NCBI GenBank assembly: GCA_025808415.1
Contig: CP075525.1
Location: 372,001-436,000, forward strand
DNA: 64,000 nucleotides
Source of the DNA: Cyclobacteriaceae bacterium
GTDB taxonomy: Bacteria > Bacteroidota > Bacteroidia > Cytophagales > Cyclobacteriaceae
Direction: 5' to 3'
The position numbers and the translations under genes were made by a program. The notes under the pieces were generated by a model that was not told the origin of the DNA, did no database searches, and worked only from the letters and a program-made list of their open reading frames with translations. This document shows positions 51,112 to 59,179 of the stretch, in pieces. Positions within the stretch are counted from its first letter, which is position 1. Each line of letters begins with the position of its first letter.

Positions 51112-52468
51112 ATCTCACATTCGTAAGCGGCTCCGGTTAAGAGTAGCCATACGACTATTGGGGATTTGCATTTTCGGATGCCTTACGGGCTTCCTTGTAT
51201 TTGATTCACCCTATTGGATGGCCGGCATCTGGACGAGTATCATCACGATTGGGCTGTTCATTGAGACCATAAGGTTTGTCACGCAATCAGAACTCAAGCT
51301 CACCGCTTTCCTGCAGGCCCTCCGCCAAAACGATTTTGCCATTACCTTTTCTGAGAGCAAAGACTCTGACAATTATGATCTTCACCGCGCCTTCAACCAG
51401 TTGAATGATATTTTCAAAAAGCTCAGGTCCGAGCGTGAATCACAACATCAGTTGCTGCAGGCCATCGTTGAAAATTCCAGCGCGCCCCTGATTTGTTTTG
51501 AAGAAACAACCGGGGAAATTTTTCTGATCAACCACGCAGCCAAGAATCTGTTCCAGGTGCCATTCCTGCAAAAGATTGAATCGCTTGGCCGTATCGATGC
51601 GGGCCTTACGCGCACGCTGATCGAAATGCCTGATGGGGGAAGGATTACCGAAAAACTGGTGGTGGCCGGAAAGACATCCATACTTTCTATCCATGCGCAA
51701 CACTTGTTGTTTGAGAACAGGAATCTAAAGCTGATTTCTATCCACGATGTAAGCAGCGAAATGGCTGCACGGGAAGCGGAAACCTGGCAGAAACTCCTGC
51801 GTGTGCTCACCCATGAGATATCCAATTCCGCCATTCCGCTATCAACCCTCTCTTCATACATCTATGAAATGGTGACGGAAGCAAATGCAAAGGATAGACG
51901 CCTCACCGAGGAAGAGCGAAGCGATATGATGGAAAGCCTGCGCACGATTGACCAGCGAAGCAAATCATTGAAAGAATTTGTTCACAATTTCCGCAACATC
52001 AACCAGGTGCCGGAGCCTTGTCTTGAAAAAGTTGAAATGCTTGCCCTTGTGAATGAATCCCTTTCACTCTATATGAAGGAATTACAGAAGGAGAATATTA
52101 CCCTGTCTATCAAGATTCCTGCCCAGCAATTTGTGTACGCAGACAGGTGTCTTACCCAACAGGTGTTGATCAACCTGATCAAGAATGCCGTGGAAGCCAT
52201 GCGCAACATGAAGGACGAAAAGCACATTGAACTGGCTGCGTCATTTGTGGGCAATCGCTACCGGCAACTTCATGTACGTGACACCGGGCAGGGAATTTCA
52301 CAGGAGGACCTCGACCAGATTTTCATTCCGTTCTTCTCCACCAAGAAAGGAGGTTCAGGAATCGGGCTGAGCATCTCCAAGCAAATCATGCAGAAACAAA
52401 ATGGGGATATCAGTGTGCAATCCATACCGGGCAGGGGGAGTGTGTTCACGTTGAGTTTTACATCCTGA
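51101..52468 (+). CDS. Membrane histidine kinase partner of the NtrC-type regulator
   Basis: 455 residues. Two membrane helices at about 17-55 (IRLLGICIFGCLTGFLVF and WMAGIWTSIITIGLFIETI), then a PAS-like domain (LICFEETTGEIFLINHAAKN), the H-box LTHEISNSAIPLSTLSS near residue 246, and a catalytic domain with QQVLINLIKNAVEAM, VRDTGQGI and KKGGSGIGLSI. No periplasmic sensor domain, so it senses inside or within the membrane. Overlaps the regulator gene, so the two are translated together. Confidence 0.94.
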   Translation: MENESHIRKRLRLRVAIRLLGICIFGCLTGFLVFDSPYWMAGIWTSIITIGLFIETIRFVTQSELKLTAFLQALRQNDFAITFSESKDSDNYDLHRAFNQLNDIFKKLRSERESQHQLLQAIVENSSAPLICFEETTGEIFLINHAAKNLFQVPFLQKIESLGRIDAGLTRTLIEMPDGGRITEKLVVAGKTSILSIHAQHLLFENRNLKLISIHDVSSEMAAREAETWQKLLRVLTHEISNSAIPLSTLSSYIYEMVTEANAKDRRLTEEERSDMMESLRTIDQRSKSLKEFVHNFRNINQVPEPCLEKVEMLALVNESLSLYMKELQKENITLSIKIPAQQFVYADRCLTQQVLINLIKNAVEAMRNMKDEKHIELAASFVGNRYRQLHVRDTGQGISQEDLDQIFIPFFSTKKGGSGIGLSISKQIMQKQNGDISVQSIPGRGSVFTLSFTS

Positions 52469-52512
52469 GTAATTTGCCTGAGCAGCGGCTCACGCAGGAG
52501 AAGAGTACTCTT

Positions 52513-53721
52513 TCAGAAGTTATCCTCCATCAAAAACTGGTGGGCGGGTTTCAATTCAATTGTTTTTCTATCAACACGCAATGCATCGGCTTGCCCCTGG
52601 GTGATAATCAGCCCGGATTTCAATCCGAAAAAATCCATTGCCTCCAGCAAGCCCCCGGTTTCACGGTCCTGGTTTTCGTTGTGCAGTTGCTGGCAAACCT
52701 GCATCACCGTTTTACATTTTCCTTTTTCGAATACCACAAAGTCACACTCCGTTTGTTCGCGGAAATAGGACAGTTCATAATTCCTTTTACGGAGATGCAG
52801 GTACACTATGTTTTCCAGCAAACGACCTTTGTCTTTGCTGAAGCTTAAACTGTTGGCATTGATCATGCCGGTGTCAATAGCATAAACTTTCCGTGGGTTA
52901 ACTGCACGGCTTTTGGCCGACCAGCTAAACCGGGTGAGAAAAAATAGCAGATAGGTGTCCTCCAGCCATGAAAGATAATCTGAAACGGTGTTGGCCGATC
53001 CTACCTGGAACGATTTGCGCAAACTATTGAAGGTGAATTCTTTGCCCACGTTCGAAAGCAAATACAACGTGATATCCATCAGCGTTCTCGTGTTTTTTAT
53101 TCCGTACCGGATGGCGATATCTCTTGCCACAATGTCTTTCAGCAGCATCTGCAGCATTTCTTCATTTCGGTCGCGGAGATATTCGGGAAAGCCACCATGT
53201 TGTAGGTAATCTTCAAAAGCAAGAGTTGAATTTTTTGACCTGGTGTATTGCAGATACTCCGGGTAGGAAAACGGAAACAATTCATGCCTGAGGTGCCGGC
53301 CGGTTAATCGCGTTCCCAACTCCTTGCTGAGCAACGATGCATTCGAGCCGGTGATAAAAACCTTTTTGCCCCGATCGTGCAGCTGGCGAACATAAATTTC
53401 CCAGGAGGGAACGTTTTGGATTTCATCGAAGAAATAAGCTTTCGTTTCTGTGCCGATCACCTCATCCAGTTTTTGAAAATCAGATACTCCGAAGTCGTGC
53501 ACGCGCGGGTCTTCAAAATTGAAATAGCCTGCAGCGTCTCCATAACCCTGTTTGATCTGGTCCATCAGTGTACTTTTGCCGCACCTCCGTATGCCCGAGA
53601 TTACCTCCACGTGATTGCTCCTGGCCGGGGCAGGATAGTCGCGTCTGATAAACGATTTCACCGGTTTTATGAAATCCTGCTGCAACCGGTAAGCAATTTC
53701 CAATTCTGATTTTAATACCAC
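52513..53721 (-). CDS. DUF4143-type AAA ATPase
   Basis: 402 residues. N-terminal AAA_14 ATPase (SGIRRCGKSTLMDQI with the Walker A, later YFFDEIQNVPSWE and ITGSNASLLSKELG) and C-terminal DUF4143 (YLQHGGFPEYLRDRNEEML type). Often found as mobile-element or defence-like cargo; true role unknown. It is on the opposite strand to its neighbours and separates the NtrC kinase from the permeases, which suggests later insertion. Start is GTG (53719-53721). Inverted repeats upstream may be its own control. Confidence 0.9.
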   Translation of the reverse strand: MVLKSELEIAYRLQQDFIKPVKSFIRRDYPAPARSNHVEVISGIRRCGKSTLMDQIKQGYGDAAGYFNFEDPRVHDFGVSDFQKLDEVIGTETKAYFFDEIQNVPSWEIYVRQLHDRGKKVFITGSNASLLSKELGTRLTGRHLRHELFPFSYPEYLQYTRSKNSTLAFEDYLQHGGFPEYLRDRNEEMLQMLLKDIVARDIAIRYGIKNTRTLMDITLYLLSNVGKEFTFNSLRKSFQVGSANTVSDYLSWLEDTYLLFFLTRFSWSAKSRAVNPRKVYAIDTGMINANSLSFSKDKGRLLENIVYLHLRKRNYELSYFREQTECDFVVFEKGKCKTVMQVCQQLHNENQDRETGGLLEAMDFFGLKSGLIITQGQADALRVDRKTIELKPAHQFLMEDNF

Positions 53722-53755
53722 AGCGTGCCGGATAGTTTATACTGCAAATATATAA

Positions 53756-53780
53756 AAGTTTATATTGTCAGAATAAACTT
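53756..53780. promoter_or_regulatory. Inverted repeat upstream of the DUF4143 ATPase
   Basis: AAGTTTAT (53756-53763) and ATAAACTT (53773-53780) are perfect inverted arms 9 bp apart, and AGTTTATACTGCA at 53734-53746 repeats one arm as a direct copy. Likely operator region for the minus-strand ATPase gene. Confidence 0.4.
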
Positions 53781-53843
53781 TACAAAACCCGCTGAAAAGG
53801 ATAGCAAAAAATCTTCCCGATTTCTAAGATGCCATACCTGAAG

Positions 53844-53884
53844 TTGTTTCGTCCTGAAACAATACATTGTTCTGATTCAGAACA
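53844..53884. promoter_or_regulatory. Two tandem inverted repeats upstream of the permease array
   Basis: TTGTTTC-GTCCT-GAAACAA (53844-53862) and TGTTCTGA-T-TCAGAACA (53868-53884) are perfect inverted repeats whose centres lie 23 bp apart, two helical turns. Dimer pairs at such spacing are typical of NtrC-type enhancer sites, 130-170 bp before the first permease gene. Confidence 0.45.
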
Positions 53885-54015
53885 CCCGACTATTCAAAGG
53901 CTTTGATTTTGGCGATTTAAGCGGGAAATTTCAATTGGCCTGATTCTGAATCTGCAGGCAAGCTAGGTGATTGCCTATTGTCCTTTGCCTACTGCCTACT
54001 TTAAAGAATAGAAGA

Positions 54016-56520
54016 ATGCTCCTCAACTACCTCAAACTCTCCCTGCGCCTGATGGCAAGAAGTCCGTTTTTCACGTTGATTAATATTCTTGGGTTGGGTA
54101 TTGGCTTGGCGTCTTTTATCGTGTTGTGGGATTTTTCTATAAATGAGTTACGAGCTGATCAATATCATAAGGACTATGAGCGCATTGCCAGAATCGGGTA
54201 TCACTGGAGATGGACTGATGCTGGCAAGAATTGGGACCACTCCAGGGTCGGTTTTTCTAAGTCGGATATTCCATTACGTGTAAAAGAAGACTTTCCCGAG
54301 GTGGAGGATTATGTGCGTCTTCATACACAGCCTTTCTTCGGGATTCCGGCAGGCCTGGTTCCTAACGGGAGAAAGATCACCATGTCAAGAGTTGGACGAA
54401 TACAGGAGGACAGGATTTTCAGGGAAGAACACGTCATCTATGCGGATCAAAATCTTTTCAATTTCTTTTCCATTCCCCTGGTACGCGGCAATCCGGATAA
54501 TGTTTTAGCTGAAGCCGGTTCGGTTGTGCTTTCTGAAAGTCAGGCGGTCAAGTACTTTGACAACACAGACCCGGTAGGTGAATTGTTAAAGCTCAACGAT
54601 TCGATTACCCTTAAAGTGACCGGTGTTTTTAAGGACCTGCCGCATAACACGCACCTGACTTTTAATACGGTCATTTCGAACACGCCATACTTAGAGGTAT
54701 GGGCAAAAGCCCTTAATAGTCCGACCATCAATTATGTGAAACTTAAAGAAGGAAATTCATTTGAAGCGTTTGAGGCAAAGTTAAATGGAAGAAAGGGAGA
54801 TTATTTTGCTGCCATCCTGCAGGTACTGCATAATACAGACATCGAAGTGTTTGTTCAGCCGTTAGCTGAAATAATATTCAGCGCAAATCTTCCGGGCGAT
54901 GAATTTGCTTTTCGGTCAAAGTCACTACTAATAACCTTTGCCACTGTGGCTGTTGTGCTGCTGGCGATGGCATGGATCAATTACATCAATTTATGGATCG
55001 CCAGAAACAAGAAGCGGGAAAAGGAGCTGGCCACCCGAAAAGTTAATGGGGCACGCGGTACGGATTTCGCTTTTCAATTTCTCACCGAATCAGCACTGAT
55101 CAATTTACTTGCGTTGCTTTTGGCCATAACGCTTTTGCAGTTTGCCCGGATTCCCTTCCATCATTTATTCAATATTCAAATTAGTGAACTGGGGCAAACA
55201 GAAACTGGGTCATTTGTAGTTTTTATTATGGTGTTTGTGCTAAGCATTGCCATAACGGGTTTGTTTCCGGCATATAAGACAAGGAATAGTCATCCTCTCT
55301 CTCTTTTCAAGAGGACAGCCGAAAGTTCCGGGGGGATATTATCATCAAGCCTGGTTATTGTTCAATATGCGTCAGCTATTACGTTAATACTGTGGTCGTC
55401 ATTAGTGTACTTCGAGTTGAACCATATCCTTGACAAAGAAGTCGGTTTTGATCGTGATCATGTGCTGGTAGTAGAAATTCCTGCAGTAAGAAATCATGAA
55501 AATCATCTGGAAGGGTTAATTAGCAGGCTCGCGGCCAACCCCTCGATCGATAAAACGGCATACGGCCTCGGTGCCCCCGGGGTAGATTATTTTCAATTGA
55601 ATTCACGAAGAGCCGGCAGTCTGATGCAAATCGGCTTTGAATGGAATGGTATAAACGAAACGTATCTCCAGCTCTTCAATTTAAAGCTGGTGGCCGGACG
55701 AAATTTTATCCAGGATGACCGGAGTGATGTCGCTATTCTTAGTGAAGTAGCAGTTCAACGGTTGGGTTTTGAAAATTCAGCCGATGCATTAGGTACAAGA
55801 TTGGAGGTTCTGAAAAGTGAAGAGTTAGGGGAATGGCTCACAGTTGAAATAGTAGGTGTAGTCAAGGAGTATCGAACCTTTCCATTTTTTGAGACCTCAG
55901 TGGCTGCTACGGACTTGAAAAATGATTTTCAATCCAAAGGAAAAATGTTCACGTATAAAAACAAGAATGTTGAATTTTTTCCACTCGAAAAACTTTTCAT
56001 CAAGCTGAACCCCGGCAACATTCAGCATTCAATAGCTGCTGCAGAAGCTGATTATAAAGTAATGTATCCTGGAACAGCTTTTACCTGGTCATTTCTCGAA
56101 GAAAGCATGAATAATCTGTACGCAAATGAAATGATAACCCGCAATCGTATTATGCTTTTCGTGGTGCTTGCCATAGTGATTGCCTGTTTGGGTTTCCAGG
56201 GCATGATTGCCCACAAAGTTATATCCACGACAAAGGAAATCGGCATTCGCAAAATCCTCGGAGCCCATAGCGGGCACATTAGCAGGCTGATCCTTCAACC
56301 TTCCTTCATTCAATTGGGCATTGCGATTATGGTGGGTATGCCAACCGCATGGTACCTGGGAGACGCTTACATTCAAAAATTCTCCGAACGTATTGAACTT
56401 CAATGGTGGCACTTTGCCTTGCCTGTGGTGATGTTGGTTGTGATCATGCTGGGCACTGTGGCGTCTGTAGTTTGGAAAGCCGCGAAGCAAAATCCGGTGG
56501 AGGCACTGAAGTATGAATGA
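54016..56520 (+). CDS. FtsX/MacB-type ABC permease, copy 1
   Basis: 834 residues. Start MLLNYLKLSLRLM shared with the next two copies. N-terminal helix, periplasmic MacB-type core domain (PCD) of about 230 residues, three membrane helices (about 290-430), a second periplasmic domain, three more near the C-terminus, and the end WKAAKQNPVEALKYE. This is the duplicated FtsX permease of the Bacteroidota efflux type, which carries lipoproteins, lipids or toxic compounds out, powered by an ATPase encoded elsewhere. No ATP-binding gene is adjacent. Confidence 0.9.
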   Translation: MLLNYLKLSLRLMARSPFFTLINILGLGIGLASFIVLWDFSINELRADQYHKDYERIARIGYHWRWTDAGKNWDHSRVGFSKSDIPLRVKEDFPEVEDYVRLHTQPFFGIPAGLVPNGRKITMSRVGRIQEDRIFREEHVIYADQNLFNFFSIPLVRGNPDNVLAEAGSVVLSESQAVKYFDNTDPVGELLKLNDSITLKVTGVFKDLPHNTHLTFNTVISNTPYLEVWAKALNSPTINYVKLKEGNSFEAFEAKLNGRKGDYFAAILQVLHNTDIEVFVQPLAEIIFSANLPGDEFAFRSKSLLITFATVAVVLLAMAWINYINLWIARNKKREKELATRKVNGARGTDFAFQFLTESALINLLALLLAITLLQFARIPFHHLFNIQISELGQTETGSFVVFIMVFVLSIAITGLFPAYKTRNSHPLSLFKRTAESSGGILSSSLVIVQYASAITLILWSSLVYFELNHILDKEVGFDRDHVLVVEIPAVRNHENHLEGLISRLAANPSIDKTAYGLGAPGVDYFQLNSRRAGSLMQIGFEWNGINETYLQLFNLKLVAGRNFIQDDRSDVAILSEVAVQRLGFENSADALGTRLEVLKSEELGEWLTVEIVGVVKEYRTFPFFETSVAATDLKNDFQSKGKMFTYKNKNVEFFPLEKLFIKLNPGNIQHSIAAAEADYKVMYPGTAFTWSFLEESMNNLYANEMITRNRIMLFVVLAIVIACLGFQGMIAHKVISTTKEIGIRKILGAHSGHISRLILQPSFIQLGIAIMVGMPTAWYLGDAYIQKFSERIELQWWHFALPVVMLVVIMLGTVASVVWKAAKQNPVEALKYE

Positions 56521-56594
56521 AAAAAGTTGTTGGTTGTTAGTTCTTAGTCGATAGAATTAACAGACCAACAACTATCAACCAATAACTTACAACC
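56521..56594. repeat. Spacer repeat A between permease genes
   Basis: About 74 bp beginning AAAAAGTTGTTGGTTGTTAG and holding CCAACAACT, which pairs with its own GTTGTTGG start (10 bp). Homologous to the spacers at 59106 and 61682. Confidence 0.7.
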
Positions 56595-59105
56595 ATGTTA
56601 TTAAACTACCTCAAACTCTCCCTCCGCCTGATGGTGCGAAATCCATTTTTTTCCGGGATCAATATCATTGGGCTTGCTATTGGCTTTGCTTCATTCTATG
56701 CGCTGTGGGGCTATGCCATACGGGAATTAAAGTCTGACCAGTACCACCGAGACTACGAACGCATAGCGCGCGTTGGTGTAAATTGGGAGTGGTCGGAGGA
56801 TGGCGGCCAAACCTGGGGGCATGCTACCTTTGGATTTTGCAAAACACCCATTGCCGGGTTTATCAATGAAGATTTTCCGGAAGTGGAGAGTACCCTGAGG
56901 GTACATCAGCAAGATGCATTTTCCACCGAACTGGTTAATCATGGTAATAAAGTGATCCTATCCTGGCGAGATGAATACGGACAGAAAAAATCTTTTTACG
57001 AAGAGAAGGTTGTATATGCCGATTCTAATCTGTTCACGTTTTTTACAATACCGCTCGTTTCCGGTAATCCACAAGAAGCTCTTCGGGAAGCCAATAGTGT
57101 GGTACTTTCCAGTAGTGTTGCCCAAAAATACTTTGGTAATGACGATGCTACCGGTAGAATAATTCAACTCAACGATTCCATTGCCTTGCGCGTGACGGGC
57201 GTTTTCAAGGATCTCCCCGCCAATACCCACCTTAACTTTAATATTGCCATCTCCAATGTTGCATATCTCAATAAATGGAACAATGCTTTTTTTGGACTAG
57301 CAAAGTTGTATTTAAAATTAAACCAGCCGGATTTCGAAAATCTTGAGACCAAGCTAAATTCAAAAAAAGAGCAGTACTGGGCTAACAACCTGCGTGCGCA
57401 ATCGTCACTGAGGCTGAGCATGTTTGTGCAGCCGCTTGCCGAAATTCCGTTTAGTAAAAATTTTATAGCCGATGACTTTTATCCCAAATCTATGTCATTT
57501 TTGTTCGTGCTCATTTTCATTGCGCTTTCCGTATTAATCATGGCCTGGGCGAATTATATCAACTTATCGATTCACCGCATCTCAAAACGATTTAATGAAG
57601 TCGCCACCCGCAGGGTATCCGGGGCGAAAGCCGCAGACATGATTGAGCAGTTTGTCACCGAGTCGTTGGTGTTCAACGGAATTTCGTTAGTGCTGGCATT
57701 GACAATCATACAGGTAGTGAAAGTCCCAACAAAAACTTTGCTGAACATTGATATACCTTCCCTTTACACAAGCGATATAAGCGCCACCTGGATGCCTCTG
57801 GCATTCATTGCCATGGGCACACTGATCACCGGTCTGTATCCGGCCATAATCGCCTTGTCTTTTCAACCGAGGTCGCTATACGCCCGCAAGTCATCAGGTA
57901 TCAGGAATAAGCTGCTGCCACATGTACTCACGGTTGGTCAATTTTCGGTGGCTATCATTTTCATTTTGCTAGTGTTTAATGTGTCGAATCAGATACAGTT
58001 CATTCTCAACAAAGACATCGGTATTAACCGGGATCGGGCAATTTTAATTGAATGCCCAGTGGTAAAACCGGATAACTACCGGTCGGTGGTGTCCGGGCTT
58101 AAAAATGAACTTCAGGCTCTGCCTTCTGTGGAATCTGTCACCGCCAGTAAGTATCACCCCACGCGTTTGGGTGGAGGAGAGTTTTGTGTGAGAAAAACAG
58201 GGGCCGAAACGATTTACTGTGTAGAAAGCAATTCAGTTGATGAAGACTTTATCGATTTTTATGGAATCAAAATGGTCGCAGGTCGCTCTTTTCATGCTGC
58301 GGAATCCCCTGATGCGGTGATCATTAGTCGTTATGCGGCCAATCGTTTCGCATTCCAGTCTCCTGAAGATGCCATTGGCGAGAAAATCCTGCTGGGTCAC
58401 GATCTGGGTCACGATCGCAACTGGAAGGAAGCAACAGTGATAGGCGTGATAGAAGACTATCGGGTCTTCTCTTATCTTAACCACAATGGCAGCATTACTC
58501 AGACAGAAACCGGCAGGGGCTTTGTACTCATGCACAATAACCACCACCTTGACCGAGATTACTTTATTCCTGAAGTGATTTCGGTACGACTCAATGAACT
58601 TGGTGCCGGATCTGCTTTAACTTCTGTCCAATCTGTATTTCATCGTTCATTTCCCGAAGTACCTTTTCAATGGTCATTTGTTGACGAAAAGGTTTTCGAG
58701 CTTTATAAGCAGGAAAAAGTAGCGCGCAATCAGATCATTACCTTCACGGGCCTGGCCATTGTGATTGCCTGCCTGGGGTTGTTCGGTACGATTTCGCACA
58801 AGGTGGTTGAAAAGACAAAAGAGATCGGTATCCGCAAGGTGCTGGGCGCGCAGCTTCATCAGTTAACCATGATTTTGCTGAACACCACGATGCGCCAAAT
58901 GCTGGTTGCAATCCTGATAGGTACACCCATTGCCTGGTACTTAACAAAAGACTACCTGAACAGATACTCCGATCATATGGCTCTGCACTGGTGGCACTTC
59001 GCTTTACCTGTGGTGATTTTGATGGTGATCATGTTAAGCACAGTAGCAACCGTATTATGGAAAGCCGCCAGGAGCAACCCGGTGGAGGCACTGAAGTATG
59101 AATGA
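56595..59105 (+). CDS. FtsX/MacB-type ABC permease, copy 2
   Basis: 836 residues. Same plan as copy 1: MLLNYLKLSLRLMVRNPFF start, periplasmic core domain with YLKLNQPDFENL, membrane blocks near 290-430 and 750-830, the same final WKAARSNPVEALKYE. Cytosolic membrane-proximal ISHKVVEKTKEIGIRKVLG before the last helices is the conserved FtsX coupling region. Differs from copy 1 mainly in the periplasmic parts, which suggests different substrates or partners. Confidence 0.9.
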   Translation: MLLNYLKLSLRLMVRNPFFSGINIIGLAIGFASFYALWGYAIRELKSDQYHRDYERIARVGVNWEWSEDGGQTWGHATFGFCKTPIAGFINEDFPEVESTLRVHQQDAFSTELVNHGNKVILSWRDEYGQKKSFYEEKVVYADSNLFTFFTIPLVSGNPQEALREANSVVLSSSVAQKYFGNDDATGRIIQLNDSIALRVTGVFKDLPANTHLNFNIAISNVAYLNKWNNAFFGLAKLYLKLNQPDFENLETKLNSKKEQYWANNLRAQSSLRLSMFVQPLAEIPFSKNFIADDFYPKSMSFLFVLIFIALSVLIMAWANYINLSIHRISKRFNEVATRRVSGAKAADMIEQFVTESLVFNGISLVLALTIIQVVKVPTKTLLNIDIPSLYTSDISATWMPLAFIAMGTLITGLYPAIIALSFQPRSLYARKSSGIRNKLLPHVLTVGQFSVAIIFILLVFNVSNQIQFILNKDIGINRDRAILIECPVVKPDNYRSVVSGLKNELQALPSVESVTASKYHPTRLGGGEFCVRKTGAETIYCVESNSVDEDFIDFYGIKMVAGRSFHAAESPDAVIISRYAANRFAFQSPEDAIGEKILLGHDLGHDRNWKEATVIGVIEDYRVFSYLNHNGSITQTETGRGFVLMHNNHHLDRDYFIPEVISVRLNELGAGSALTSVQSVFHRSFPEVPFQWSFVDEKVFELYKQEKVARNQIITFTGLAIVIACLGLFGTISHKVVEKTKEIGIRKVLGAQLHQLTMILLNTTMRQMLVAILIGTPIAWYLTKDYLNRYSDHMALHWWHFALPVVILMVIMLSTVATVLWKAARSNPVEALKYE

Positions 59106-59179
59106 TAAAAGTTGTTGGTTGTTAGTTCCTAGTTGATAGAACCAGCATACCAACAACTGCCAACCCATAACGAACAACC
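59106..59179. repeat. Spacer repeat B between permease genes
   Basis: About 74 bp, near identical to spacer C (61682) and close to spacer A; carries AAGTTGTTGGTTGTTAGTT and ACCAACAACTGCCAACC. Confidence 0.75.

Noticed and set aside
52513-53721. DUF4143 ATPase as the ATPase of the permeases
   Set aside because: It is AAA_14, not an ABC ATPase: it has no LSGGQ-type signature.
53971-54015. Longer start for the first permease
   Set aside because: The other two copies begin MLLNYLKLSLRLM, which matches ATG 54016; the extra 15 residues come from a repeat-like stretch.
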